Source: Gimesia benthica
Lineage (GTDB): Bacteria; Planctomycetota; Planctomycetia; Planctomycetales; Planctomycetaceae
NCBI RefSeq assembly: GCF_009720525.1
Contig: NZ_CP043930.1
Coordinates: forward strand, 2,081,501 to 2,145,500
Direction of reading: 5' to 3'
DNA length: 64,000 nucleotides
This document shows positions 1-9,720 of this stretch, in pieces. The notes under the pieces were generated by a model. It saw only the letters and a list, made by a program, of their open reading frames with translations, did not search any database and was not told the DNA's origin. How positions within the stretch are numbered: position 1 is the first letter of the stretch; each line of letters begins with the position of its first letter. The translations under genes and the position numbers were made by a program.

Positions 1-2169
1 CCACAGTATCAAATCCGCCGACCCCACCGTTGAATTCGATTTGCAGCGGCGTGGTGTGATCAATGCCGGTCATGTCGATCGTCAGGGTATCGTCCTGATT
101 GTCTTCACCGTTGATCACCAGGGGGCCATTCAGTGAAGCCAGAGGTATGGAAGAAATGATATTACCGGAACCGACTTCGGTAATGACCACGCTCCCGCCA
201 TCGATTTCGATCGTATATTCATCGTCAGTACCATTCGTCGGCAGGTCGACTTCCGGTGTGGAATCGACCATGTGAATGACAACATCGTCTCCGTCACCAC
301 CGACGTAGGTCAGATAGGCACTCAGCCCACTGCCCAGGAAGTCGATGAACTCAAAACCTTCGGGGAGTCCTGCGAATGTACCTGTAACAGAGCTGGCTCC
401 ATCGTTCTGGATCAACGTGAATACGTCACCATCGACGGGATCATATCCGTCGATCAGGTTCAAAGCGGCGCCACCGAGATCAACGGTCCCACTCACGACG
501 AACTGATCAAAACCAGATCCGGCGGTTGCTCCATTGACTTCGATGTCGAGTGTGTCATCGGCGTTGAGAATAAAATCGCCGTTGATAATGACCTGGCCGG
601 GGCTGTTGCCAGGAGCCAGCGTGACAGATTTATCGACACCAGTTGCAGTCGCATCAACATTTCCGGCATAGGTGCCGCTTTTGATATTGATCGTTCCGCC
701 GGGAGTAACTTTCTCAACAGCTTCCTGGATGCGTCCGACAGGACCGGTCTGACCTCCTAAGGCAGTCACATTCAGCGTGGAGAAATCGCCCTGAAAACCT
801 GCGGTAACGCCATCGGTATCGGTGCCGTTGTCGAGGAACGATGTGAAGTCGACCATGAGTGGTGTGCCGCCATCTGCGTCTTCCATTAACGCTGCAATAC
901 TACTTTCGCTGGTGGTTCCCCACCAGTTTCCCGACGCATCGACAGCGGTTGTCTGGTCACCGAAATGTCGAATCGCTTTGGCATCGCCGCGAACGCCGCC
1001 ATCGAGAAATGCGTTGTTGTTGATGTGAATTGTGGATGCATCGATCCCCGATCCTCCATCGGGGGTACGTAATCGGATCCCGTGAGTCGGCTCGGCAGCA
1101 CCGGCAACATCATTGTAGTGGATCACGTTATTCTCGATTGTCACATTCGCTGAAACAGTCGTGCCGTACTGTCCTCCCCAGAGCTCGAATGCCTGCCCAA
1201 AGAAACCAGGGTAGGCTTCGATGTTCTGAAATGTGTTGCCGACGATTTCACCATCAATTGTTCCAACCTGAAAACCAGTGTAGAAATTCCCATCGAAAAG
1301 GTTTTCTCGGATCTGAATATTACCAGCATCGCCCATGTTCATCCCGACGCCGCCTGTAAACTCGTTCTGTTCGACGACAGCGTCATTGATCGTGCCACCG
1401 TTTTGGAAGATTCCCCCCGTCGTTCCAGCGAAGTGGTTTCCGACAATGTGCATTCTCTCGAAAGAACCGCCTCCGCCGACCACCAGCGCATTTCCGTCTC
1501 CCGTGAACTGAAATAGGTTTTGTTCGACTGTCAAATCATCAAACGAACCGGATTGCAACTGGATGCCACCTTGCCCCCCGGAATATTTGTGTTGTTGAAA
1601 ATGTTGTTGGCAATGGTCAGGTTATCCGCACCTGCGTAGCTATCGATCACACGTCCGCCGTTTCCTTCGAAGGAAAAACCGTCAATCGTGATATCGTCGG
1701 CAGTCGGCTGAATCGCATAAAAACCATCATGGTCGATGATACTTTCGGCTGCTCGGGCCATGCCATTCGGGTCGACACCTGCATTAGCTCCGAGCAAATC
1801 GACCGACTTGTTTAATGAGATCAGCCCGCTATAGGTACCCGCGGCGACTTGAATCGTGTCCCCACTGGCGGCTGCAGCGTTGACTGCATCTTGAATCGTC
1901 GCGAATGCTGTCACATTCCATACGGCGTTCTGGTCTCCACCTGTGCCGGGGTCGGTGTCGGTCCCGCTGAAATCTGATCCAGAGGTGTAGTCATCATCGA
2001 CAAAGAATGTCGTCAACAGCGTGCGGTCTTCCAGAACTTCAGCTGTGGTAATCTGGTTTTGAGTGGCGGTCTGCCAGCGACGTCGAATTGCACGGCGGTC
2101 ACGCGAGCGGAAAGTGGGGCGTTTTTTGATGCGTGAGGTCAAAGTGGTAAGCCAATTGGTAAGCAGCAT
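1..2169 (-). pseudogene. Secreted right-handed beta-helix surface protein, frameshifted, partial at left edge
   Basis: Translation starts at the ATG at 2169 (complement) with a basic, arginine-rich leader and then a VLEDRTLLT motif near residue 45. That motif resembles the LEPR-XLL-type N-terminus of giant planctomycete surface proteins. After it comes a parallel beta-helix pattern with NLTIANNIFNN-type turns, typical of pectin-lyase-fold or periplasmic copper-binding NosD-like repeats. The first frame stops after 212 residues at 1531. The neighbouring frame carries the same repeat pattern without a stop from about 1575 to position 1 (segments such as GGIQLQSGSFDDLTVEQN and IRENLFDGNFYTG). 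The switch falls on a C6 tract at 1574-1579; a seventh base would join IPGG to QGGIQLQ in one frame. The C-terminus lies outside the window. The role is probably cell-surface or matrix; no enzyme is claimed. Whether the break is real is open, so it is listed as a disrupted gene. Confidence 0.75.
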
Positions 2170-2706
2170 CCTGGAAACTCCTGAGTGATTAAGTTTTTTT
2201 TCAGCTTATCGTTGGGTGCGTTTGTATCTTTGTATCCTGCGAACAGTGAACCATAGGGCAGACATTACTTTCATTTGAGGCAGTCAAATGCCTCTAAATG
2301 CAAATCACGCTGTCTCTGTAGTCACATAATTGCGCCTGTTATTCAAAATTTGCGCAGACGTTCCATCTTAATATTCTTAACCATCAGTATCGTAACCATC
2401 AGTAAATTTCCACAAAAATAACCCCTATTATTCCAATTTTAATAATTTTACCTGAACGCACACATTTCACAACACAGACCTATTTGTCCACTTTGAGGGA
2501 TTTCAGCCTATCCATCTGCGACATATCTACCCATGCGCCACATTTCATCCTTTTTACTTAGATATTGCACACCCCCTTCTTTACTTGTCATAATCAACCT
2601 GCACACAATGGAGTCAGCCTCGGAACTGAGCACTTCCAACTGTACTCAGTACAGGCATAGGAATGACGTTAATGAATCACGGCAATACAAAGTGTTGAGG
2701 AAATCG
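2170..2706. other. AT-rich intergenic region
   Basis: This gap separates the divergent surface-protein and lipoprotein genes. The stretch 2320-2480 is visibly AT-rich compared with its neighbours and probably holds both promoters. An open frame begins upstream at 2533, but its first 58 residues look non-coding; the lipoprotein signal begins at 2707. I see no RNA gene or repeat here. Confidence 0.5.
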
Positions 2707-3153
2707 ATGCACACCAACCAACTCAAACCATGGATCCTACTGGCAGCTATCAGCCTGTTATCTGCCTGTCAGCAATCAGATGAAGAGTTTCTGGTCGGGC
2801 GCTGGCACAGTTCTGGCGGTCCCAACATGATTTTTGAGAAGGATGGTACGGTCTACAGCATTAACCGTGGACCGCGGAGAAAGGGACGCTACTATCTGGA
2901 CCAGGAATCAAACCCGGCAACCATGATCATGGATATGCGAGGGTCTGAGATTAACGCCGTACTGTGGTTCGATTATGAGGCGTTTTCCCCGAAGCACTTC
3001 CAGTTAACCCCAACCTACGTGCAACGAACCGGGGAGAAGAAAGAGCGTGCTGAACTCGATCGCAAGCTGTTGTTCCAGAAACTGGATCCACAGGAGTCCC
3101 AAGCGAGCCAGACACAGTTCAAGATCACCACGACACCACAACAGGCGCCCTGA
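2707..3153 (+). CDS. Small hypothetical lipoprotein
   Basis: The product is 148 residues and begins with a classic lipoprotein signal: MHTNQLKPW, a hydrophobic core, then the lipobox LLSAC with the lipidated Cys near residue 22. The mature part is short and probably beta-rich (FLVGRW, MIFEKDGTVYSI, GRYYLD), a pattern seen in small lipocalin-like or META-like envelope proteins, but I do not recognise a family. The ATG at 2707 was chosen over the upstream in-frame start at 2533 because it places the signal peptide at the N-terminus and has a GAGGA-type ribosome site just before it. It ends with a Q/S/T-rich tail. It is convergent with the TPR gene and they share the terminator at 3225-3258. No function can be given beyond an envelope lipoprotein. 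Confidence 0.75.
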   Translation: MHTNQLKPWILLAAISLLSACQQSDEEFLVGRWHSSGGPNMIFEKDGTVYSINRGPRRKGRYYLDQESNPATMIMDMRGSEINAVLWFDYEAFSPKHFQLTPTYVQRTGEKKERAELDRKLLFQKLDPQESQASQTQFKITTTPQQAP

Positions 3154-3224
3154 GGGAATCCCTTATCAGATGCAGAGGGAGGCTCCACCACGGACTCACT
3201 CTACAAATCAGGTTGATGAAACGC

Positions 3225-3258
3225 AAAAAAGCAGAGGCCCGAAGACCTCTGCTTTTTT
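3225..3258. terminator. Bidirectional rho-independent terminator
   Basis: The stem GCAGAGG/CCTCTGC is preceded by an A run and followed by a T run. It lies between two convergent genes (lipoprotein on +, TPR protein on -), so it can terminate both. Confidence 0.85.
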
Positions 3259-3284
3259 ATTTGACTTGATGTCGGGCTGATAAA

Positions 3285-4277
3285 TTACTCAGCACTGCGT
3301 ACGTTTGTTACCGATTCAGCACTTTCGACAGTTTCGAAGAAAGCCCCGTCGTCGGAGGGAATGTAATCATCATTGCTGATGTTGAGCGGAGGCTCAAATC
3401 CCTGAATCGGCAGTTCCTGCACAGCAGAAATCTGGGCAACTGGAGTTTCGCTGGCCGGGATCATCTCAGAATTGATGACATCGACGTCGGAATCCGTAAT
3501 CACCCGGAACTCAGATTCGGGAGCAGCTGCGGTTTCAGTTACGACAGCTTCCACAGTTTCAGCTGCAGGTGCTGTCTCAGCCACCATGACCTCAGGCTGT
3601 GGTTCGGCCTGCTCCATCTGCTTTTTCTGCAGTTCTGCGATCTGCACAATCGCTTCTTTGACAGAGTCCAGTTCAGGATTGATTTCCAGAGCCTGACTAT
3701 AGTGCCGTGAAGCGTCTTCCAGCATTCCCCGCTGCAGGCAGATATAGCCAATATTGGCATGGGCTTCTTCTGCACTCAGAACAGTCCGGGCAACCTGGTA
3801 GGCTTCATCCATCCGTCCCTGATGCCCCAGAACCAGGCTCAGGTTATTGAATGACCGCTTGGAACTGCCATCACGCTTGATCGCTTCTTCCAGTGCGATT
3901 TCTGCAGCGGGCAGATCGTTCTGCAGATACAGGGCGTAACCCAGATCGGTCAGCAGCTTGGAATTATCCGGCTGGATCTTTACAGCTTCCATCAGATGAC
4001 GGGTTGCCATGTCGTGCTTACCCATTTTGGAGCTGACAATGCCCATGCGGTGCAAAGCGGTTACATTCTTAGGATTCCGCTGCAACATGACACGATATGT
4101 CTGTTCTGCTTTGACAAACTGGCCTTTTTCCTCGGCCGTTCTTGCCATTATCATTTGTGGTGATTCTTCCAGAGGAAGATTCATTCCCGCCATTTTACCG
4201 GTATGGGAACATCCTGCTGAGAAGAGAGTGGCCATTCCGGAAAGGATGACCAGAGACCACGTTGTTGAGTTTCGCAT
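3285..4277 (-). CDS. TPR-repeat lipoprotein
   Basis: The product is 330 residues. A signal peptide ends in the lipobox-like FSAGC (Cys near residue 23). Residues 45-215 carry about five tetratricopeptide repeats; recognisable units are AEQTYRVMLQRNPKNVTALHRMG, MEAVKIQPDNSKLLTDLGYAL, and YSQALEINPELDSVKEAI near the end (fragments of longer helices). The C-terminal 110 residues are acidic and low-complexity, rich in A/E/V/P, probably an unstructured spacer. TPR lipoproteins of this kind act as periplasmic scaffolds and are often found near tad pilus or secretion genes; Tad-like genes lie 3-5 kb away here, so such a link is only inference. A GAGG ribosome site precedes the ATG at 4277. Confidence 0.85.
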   Translation of the reverse strand: MRNSTTWSLVILSGMATLFSAGCSHTGKMAGMNLPLEESPQMIMARTAEEKGQFVKAEQTYRVMLQRNPKNVTALHRMGIVSSKMGKHDMATRHLMEAVKIQPDNSKLLTDLGYALYLQNDLPAAEIALEEAIKRDGSSKRSFNNLSLVLGHQGRMDEAYQVARTVLSAEEAHANIGYICLQRGMLEDASRHYSQALEINPELDSVKEAIVQIAELQKKQMEQAEPQPEVMVAETAPAAETVEAVVTETAAAPESEFRVITDSDVDVINSEMIPASETPVAQISAVQELPIQGFEPPLNISNDDYIPSDDGAFFETVESAESVTNVRSAE

Positions 4278-4667
4278 TCCATTACCTCACAAAATTCTAT
4301 TGTGATTTTTCACGATCCATTGTGAGAAACACTCAGACCATCCCTGGGCAGAAACAAAAAACGTCAAAGGTTATTTTGACCTGAAAGTTGCTCGAAGGTG
4401 AATCCATTCGATGCCCTCTCCACTGAACAGATTTTTCAGCTCAAGAGAAGGACTTACTCTCAAGTATCGACTAACAATTGCAGCAAGATGAAAGAACTCA
4501 AAGAATCCCTAGACTCTTCTTGAATTCCTATCTGGATCAAAGCCTATATCTTAACAACGCCCTTCCCATCGGCAGATTCTGCCGGTTGAGAGCGGTTTAT
4601 ACAGGCGCTGGGTCCCAAAGCGACAATGTGGTACACCAGACACAACACGACAATTCCAGGCGGAATT
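4278..4667. other. Intergenic region upstream of the TPR gene
   Basis: It holds the TPR gene promoter region and the 3' flank of the MtfA-like gene. A short inverted repeat GTCAAA-6 nt-TTTGAC lies at 4363-4380. An open frame at 4478-4828 on the + strand runs into the antisense of the peptidase gene and has no convincing protein features. Confidence 0.4.
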
Positions 4668-5444
4668 TCAGCCACGGTCGGCGGCTGCGGGATCCTGTCG
4701 ATAGAACAGTTTCATCGTTTCATATAATTCTGGTGAGTACTCTTGCATCTGAAGGGGTTGCTCAAAGAAGTGTTCGGAGCAGACCGCAAAAAATTCGGCC
4801 GGATTGGTGGCCGCGTAGGGATTTATGAAGCGGGAATGTCCGTGCCTGAGTTGATCCACCAGGTCGTCATATTCCCGCGTCATCACCTCGCCCCAGTGCT
4901 GGTATGCTTCTTCACTGTTTAAAGGAGGGGTGCCATTCATTTCACGATCGATTGCATCATAGTAGTGGGCGAATTCATGAAAGACGACGTTTTCGCCGTC
5001 ATCAGGGATCTCAGCCCCTTCAAGCACGTTCGCCCAGGACAGAACAATCGGCCCCTGATTCCAGGCTTCTCCCAGCCGGAAAGAAGTGCCTTCCGTCATG
5101 ACACCAATTGAATTCACCATTGTCTCTTTCGCGACATAGGTATCAGGGTACACCAGCACTGTCGCCAGTCGATCAAAACAGTCGCTGGCAAAACCAACCG
5201 TCAACAGACAGGCCTGGCCTGCAATCAGTAACTGCACTTCTTCAGTAATCTCGAAGCCGTTGCAGCCCTCCCAGTACTTCTCCTGGATAAAAATCTGCAC
5301 ACGCTGATAGTGCAGCTCTCGCTGTTCGGGAGAAAGTCGAGACAACTGCGACACATGCTGATCCAGAAAGGTTTTCCAGTGCTCAGGCATCGGTGAGGCC
5401 AGAATCTTGCGACGACGACGATTACGCCACCACGTCAGTAACAT
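4668..5444 (-). CDS. mtfA: MtfA-family zinc peptidase
   Basis: The product is 258 residues, close to E. coli MtfA (about 265). The zinc-peptidase motif HEFAHYYD lies at residues 156-163 (ligands H156 and H160, catalytic E157), and the downstream NPAEFFA at 214-220 gives the third ligand E217, as in the MtfA/DUF980 gluzincins. The upstream part (HYQRVQIFIQEKYWEG, VQLLIAGQACLL) matches the family's N-terminal helical region. In E. coli the protein binds the glucose-PTS repressor Mlc and has aminopeptidase activity; there is no reason to assume the same partner in a planctomycete. The protein is cytosolic, with a basic N-terminus and no signal peptide. A GAGGAAC ribosome site precedes the ATG at 5444. 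The family call is firm, the physiological role is not. Confidence 0.88.
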   Translation of the reverse strand: MLLTWWRNRRRRKILASPMPEHWKTFLDQHVSQLSRLSPEQRELHYQRVQIFIQEKYWEGCNGFEITEEVQLLIAGQACLLTVGFASDCFDRLATVLVYPDTYVAKETMVNSIGVMTEGTSFRLGEAWNQGPIVLSWANVLEGAEIPDDGENVVFHEFAHYYDAIDREMNGTPPLNSEEAYQHWGEVMTREYDDLVDQLRHGHSRFINPYAATNPAEFFAVCSEHFFEQPLQMQEYSPELYETMKLFYRQDPAAADRG

Positions 5445-5755
5445 ATTTCCAGTTCCTCACTCGCTGATTTCAATACCACTGCTGTTCGACGATAGGCACA
5501 TCTGTGAGCATTATAGTACTCAGCCCCTGCTGTTCCTCTGACTTTTATCGATTTCCGAGAGGACCTGATTCGAGTAAACACCGCAGAGATTGGAAAAAAT
5601 CACAAAAAAGCCGAAACAGCCTCTGTTCAGTGGCCGGAATTCCCGGTTCCCGGCCTCAATATTGAATACGTACGCCAAACGTGGCAGAATTGTCAGTGCA
5701 GAAGTTATCGCTGCCCGCAATCATTTAAGACCTTCAACATGAATTGAAACCAGTT
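5445..5755. other. Divergent intergenic region
   Basis: This is the promoter space between the MtfA-like gene (-) and the sulfatase (+). A 66-codon frame at 5520-5720 on the complement has no signal, motif or ribosome site that supports it as a gene. Confidence 0.4.
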
Positions 5756-7237
5756 ATGCAAACAATCGCTCGCCTGTTACTCATCACTGCTGCACTCTGC
5801 TTTCTGAGTTCCGCGCCGGTCCGTTCTTTCGCGGCCGCCCCTGAAAAGCCAAACATCATCTTCATTATGGCCGATGATCTGGGCTACGGCGATCTGGGCT
5901 GCTACGGACAGCAGAAGATCCAGACGCCCCGCATCGACCAGATGGCAGCTGACGGGATGAAGTTCACCCAAATGTATGCCGGAAGTACCGTGTGTGCCCC
6001 TTCGCGTTGTGTTCTGATGACCGGTCGGCACATGGGACACACCCGTGTGCGTGGCAATACCTGGGTCAAGGAAAACCAGTCGCTGAAGGACAAGGACTTC
6101 ACAGTCGCCGAACTGCTGAAAAAAGCAGGTTACACGACGGCTCTGACGGGGAAATGGGGCATCGGTGAGGAAGGCACAGCGGGAGTTCCCAACAAGCAGG
6201 GCTTTGACTTTTTCTATGGCTATCTGAACCAGCACAACGCCCACAACTACTATCCCGAGTTCCTCTGGAAGAATGACAGGAAAGTCGCCCTGCGAAACGT
6301 CGTTGATCCGAGCACCATTTCCAAAGGCCCGACCGGCAAAGACCGACTGGGCGGCGTGGCCACGAAAAAAGTGGACTATTCCCACGACCTGATCCTGGAG
6401 GAAGCCCTGGGATTCATCGACCGCAGCGCACAAAACCCCTTCTTTCTCTACGTCGCACTCACGATCCCGCATGCTAATAATGAAGCGGGCAGAAAAGTCG
6501 GCGATGGTCAGGAAGTCCCCGACTATGGCATCTATAACGAGAAAGACTGGACCAAACAGAACAAAGGTCAGGCAGCCATGATCACCCGCATGGACACGGG
6601 TGTGGGTCAGATCTTGGATCGACTGAAGGCATTGAATATCGACCAGAATACGCTGGTCATCTTCACCTCTGATAACGGTCACCACCGCGAGGGGGGCAAT
6701 GATCCGGAATTCTTCGACGCCAACGGACCGCTCCGCGGCATGAAACGTGATCTGTATGAGGGGGGAGTTCGGGTGCCATTCATCGCTTACTGGCCCGGTA
6801 CGACGCCCGCAGGCAGCGTTTCAGACCACATCGGCTACTTCGGCGACCTGATGGCCACCGCGGCCGACCTGGCCGACGTCCCCTGCCCTGAGGGCCTGGA
6901 CAGCGTGAGTATTGCCCCCACCCTGGAAGGCAAACCTGACCAACAGAAAGAACACGACTTCCTGTACTGGGAATTCTACGAACGGGGTGGTAAGCAGGCA
7001 GTCCGCTACGGCGAATGGAAAGCCGTTCGCATGCCCATCTTCAAAGGCAAAACTCAACTGTTCAACCTCGAAGAAGACCTGGGCGAAGGCACTGATCTGG
7101 CTGCCAAACACCCGGAACTCGTCAAGAAGCTGGAAGCCATGATGGATTCAGCTCATAGCTCTGATCCACTTTGGAAACCGAGTGGCAAACCAGCCAGGAA
7201 GCAACCAGCCCCCGGCGACGGCAAGCAGCGGTTCTAA
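5756..7237 (+). CDS. Secreted arylsulfatase-type sulfatase
   Basis: The product is 493 residues from the ATG at 5756; an in-frame TTG at 5744 would add four. A cleavable signal peptide covers about residues 1-27. The sulfatase fold follows: IFIMADDLGYGDLG supplies the first metal-binding aspartates, and CAPSRCVLMTG (Cys near residue 80) is the C-x-P-S-R motif whose cysteine is converted to formylglycine by a separate maturase. TGKWGIG and TSDNGHH supply further active-site and metal residues. The C-terminal part (YWEFYERGGKQAVRYGEWKA) is the usual small sulfatase subdomain. Planctomycetes carry many such enzymes for desulfating algal polysaccharides; the substrate cannot be deduced. It stands alone, with a terminator-like hairpin downstream at 7267-7296. 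Confidence 0.95.
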   Translation: MQTIARLLLITAALCFLSSAPVRSFAAAPEKPNIIFIMADDLGYGDLGCYGQQKIQTPRIDQMAADGMKFTQMYAGSTVCAPSRCVLMTGRHMGHTRVRGNTWVKENQSLKDKDFTVAELLKKAGYTTALTGKWGIGEEGTAGVPNKQGFDFFYGYLNQHNAHNYYPEFLWKNDRKVALRNVVDPSTISKGPTGKDRLGGVATKKVDYSHDLILEEALGFIDRSAQNPFFLYVALTIPHANNEAGRKVGDGQEVPDYGIYNEKDWTKQNKGQAAMITRMDTGVGQILDRLKALNIDQNTLVIFTSDNGHHREGGNDPEFFDANGPLRGMKRDLYEGGVRVPFIAYWPGTTPAGSVSDHIGYFGDLMATAADLADVPCPEGLDSVSIAPTLEGKPDQQKEHDFLYWEFYERGGKQAVRYGEWKAVRMPIFKGKTQLFNLEEDLGEGTDLAAKHPELVKKLEAMMDSAHSSDPLWKPSGKPARKQPAPGDGKQRF

Positions 7238-7598
7238 TATCACGGCAAGCAACAGAAATAAATATAAGCAGACTGTGCATGCAGTCTGCTTTGTTTATGC
7301 CTGCATCTTTATTCACTCAACGCGGAACAGCCATCTGAGATTATTCCAGATTCCTTCCAGCAGACCTGCATTTTGAACGTAATTATTGCAGACAGGAAAG
7401 AATTCAGACAGGGAAAGTCGTCCACCAGATTTCAGTTGGAAAGGAAGCGATGATGTGCTTTACCATCGATCAGGTTGAAGAACCGGAAGAAAGTTCAAAT
7501 ACACACCAAACGTCTTCGAGTTGATATTAAATTATCTGGCAACCTGAAACAGAGTCCCAGGTATTGTCAGCCACCTGACAGAATGTAAGCTCAGAAAC
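7238..7598. other. Intergenic region between convergent genes
   Basis: It contains the hairpin at 7267-7296 and otherwise no gene-like signal on either strand. Confidence 0.4.
7267..7296 (+). terminator. Terminator hairpin after the sulfatase
   Basis: A perfect 9-bp stem AGCAGACTG/CAGTCTGCT with a 6-base loop is followed by a T-rich stretch, 30 bp after the sulfatase stop. Confidence 0.75.
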
Positions 7599-8819
7599 TC
7601 AGGGAACGGGAAAGATAAAGTTTGTGATATCGACAAGGTGGGTGCGGTTAGTGCTGCAGTCATAATAGGCAACGGATGAAGCAGACACATTGAAGAAGCT
7701 GACTCCAAACAGCGATGTACAGAAGCCCTGCACGGGTACAGTCGCTTGGGCCACGACCGCGGGAAAGCCCCCTCCTCCACCTGTTAGATGTACCTCTGAG
7801 GAACTGGTTCCTGGATCATCAACAAATACACCGAAGCCCGTTGATGTCTGATTAGTTATTGTATTGCGGAATTCAACCTCTACCGTAACCCCGTAGTATC
7901 CAAATGCCTCTCCCACATTACCTGGATAAGGAGAAGGATATCCAGAGGGGCCTAACTGATTCGTGGAGACTCCAAAATGAAAGAAGTCAGTTTCGATAAA
8001 GGAATTGCCGTTAAAATTGATCCGGACTGATTTCCATTTTTCAGGAGCTTCCAGCTGATCTTCAAATGTAAAAAAGATATCACCATTGTTGTTTGGGTCA
8101 CTCCAGATGCGGTTCAGATAGTCGGGAGCAGGTCCATGGGAAGAGGGTTCCGTATCCAGACCGTTCAGATCCCAACCGGTTAGAGTAATATCAGCATTCG
8201 ATGGTGTTAACACCTGAGGTGGGTCAGAGGAATCAAAGTAAGCAAAGGCACTTGCCGGCCCCTTAACCTTATCTGGAAGGATAAATTTAATGGAATCGAT
8301 GGCAAGATTCGATCCCTCATTAAAACTCACGTAGATCGAATCGGCATAAACGCCACCATCAGCGCTGTTATCTGTAATCCTGATGGTAACATCACCGGCG
8401 GCACAGCTGACTTCTGCATTTCCGTTAAATGTAATCGGGGCCGTGACACCATTGATGGCACCAAATACAAAATTTCCGTTGTTCGTGTCGTTCGCATTGG
8501 GGTTCGCTGGCGTCACAGTACCTAAATTAGTTTGCGGCGTGAATGTCGTGCCAAGAATGGGATTTGCTTGCGTGTAGGCAACCCCAACATTCCTGGGTAT
8601 GTTAGTTGGACCAACGCCACTCACCCCCCAGTCTTTGACAGCAGCCAGCGCAGCTGCATCCATCGAGTTTTTGAATTCAACATGCGCCTGCCACAGAGTT
8701 GAAATCTCCAGTACAACACAGAAAAACGTCAGAAACATCCCCCCCCAGAGAATTAGCCAGAGGATGGCAATCCCTCGTCGATTCTGATGCAGTTGTTGTT
8801 TTGTGTGAAGTGTTTGCAT
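7599..8819 (-). CDS. TadG-like pilus-associated membrane protein
   Basis: The product is 406 residues. A basic N-terminus (QLHQNRRG) leads into a single transmembrane helix at about residues 18-45 (IAILWLILWGGMFLTFFCVV) and then FKNSMDAAALAAVKDW. That is the N-terminal signature of TadG-like/TadE-like proteins (PF13400 type), whose DAAALA follows the helix. The rest is a secreted beta-rich domain with many Asn, Thr and Gly and no von Willebrand motif that I can see. TadG-type pseudopilins take part in assembly of Flp/Tad type IVc pili at the cell envelope. It follows the TadE-like gene at 8888-9436 on the same strand by 68 bp and is probably in its operon. Confidence 0.75.
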   Translation of the reverse strand: MQTLHTKQQLHQNRRGIAILWLILWGGMFLTFFCVVLEISTLWQAHVEFKNSMDAAALAAVKDWGVSGVGPTNIPRNVGVAYTQANPILGTTFTPQTNLGTVTPANPNANDTNNGNFVFGAINGVTAPITFNGNAEVSCAAGDVTIRITDNSADGGVYADSIYVSFNEGSNLAIDSIKFILPDKVKGPASAFAYFDSSDPPQVLTPSNADITLTGWDLNGLDTEPSSHGPAPDYLNRIWSDPNNNGDIFFTFEDQLEAPEKWKSVRINFNGNSFIETDFFHFGVSTNQLGPSGYPSPYPGNVGEAFGYYGVTVEVEFRNTITNQTSTGFGVFVDDPGTSSSEVHLTGGGGGFPAVVAQATVPVQGFCTSLFGVSFFNVSASSVAYYDCSTNRTHLVDITNFIFPVP

Positions 8820-8887
8820 GGGAAATATAAATCAGTTTCTCGTGTTATTAAAAATTGAAGGCACAGTTTCGTAAGAGTTTGCCACAA

Positions 8888-9436
8888 TCAAAGTTCGTAA
8901 ATGTACGTGGTGGATTCTTCCACCACATAATCCTGAATAGAAAACCCCAGACCAGAGAGAAAATCAGGGATATTGCCATCCAGCTTGACACAGACTGTCG
9001 TACGCACTGAATCAGTAGCAGACGCTCCTGTTACCGAAGGTAATGTCGAACTAGGAGGTCCACAATCGCAGCCTGCCACTGCCGGATCCGGATCCCTGTC
9101 ATCTTCAACCACTCCCCCAGTCAAGACATTATATTGAAGTATCACGCGGCAGCTTCCAAGTGGAAGTCCCCCGACCTGCAAATATCTGTCAACGCGGCTC
9201 TTCAAATCGCCGGAACTGACCAAGGTATCCAGGGAACCAGAATTCGTTTCAGAAGCAATTTTCGCTGCAGTACGACTGGCGTATGCCGTTTGTTCAATTG
9301 CCGTGTAAACGAGCGAAAATTCAACAATTGCCAGCATGATGATCAAGAACGCTGGTGCTGTCAGGATAAGCTCCAATACCACAGCCCCGGATCGATTTCC
9401 CCTCGGGGCACCTGATTTATTTATGTGTTTTTGCAC
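8888..9436 (-). CDS. TadE-like minor pilin
   Basis: The product is 182 residues from a GTG at 9436. The pattern RSGAVVLELILTAPAFLIIMLA followed by IVEFS is the TadE motif (PF07811): a short basic leader, a conserved Glu at the start of the helix, and a second Glu inside it. The remainder is a small extracellular domain with cysteines near CDCG and a YTYEL-like tail. In Tad systems TadE is a pseudopilin needed for pilus assembly. It lies upstream of the TadG-like gene in one operon and is divergent from another TadE-like gene 285 bp away. Confidence 0.85.
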   Translation of the reverse strand: MQKHINKSGAPRGNRSGAVVLELILTAPAFLIIMLAIVEFSLVYTAIEQTAYASRTAAKIASETNSGSLDTLVSSGDLKSRVDRYLQVGGLPLGSCRVILQYNVLTGGVVEDDRDPDPAVAGCDCGPPSSTLPSVTGASATDSVRTTVCVKLDGNIPDFLSGLGFSIQDYVVEESTTYIYEL

Positions 9437-9720
9437 AGTAAAACACCGCTGTATTTCTGTTTGAAAAAGGAGTCTGACAGTAAAATTTCTTTATGTCACA
9501 ATAGTAGTTTGGCAAGCAATTTGCGTTCCCTAGACAGTCAGTGTCTCTTTTCCAGGTTGAATTAACTGATAACCGAGGCAAGACAACTAAATTGAGCTCA
9601 TTTTGTAATGAGTTGACACTGACCTAAAACATGTTGACTGGAAACATGATAACAAAACTTAGCAGATGCTAAGCGAATGTCTCCGTTAGTTAACACTCTA
9701 AAGAATGAGAAACACGTCGA

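Noticed and set aside
2170-2706. AT-rich gap considered as a replication origin
   Set aside because: No clustered DnaA-box-like repeats and no dnaA or parA neighbours; it is an ordinary divergent promoter region.
4478-4828. A 116-codon frame on the + strand
   Set aside because: It runs into the antisense of the MtfA-like gene and has no protein-like features.
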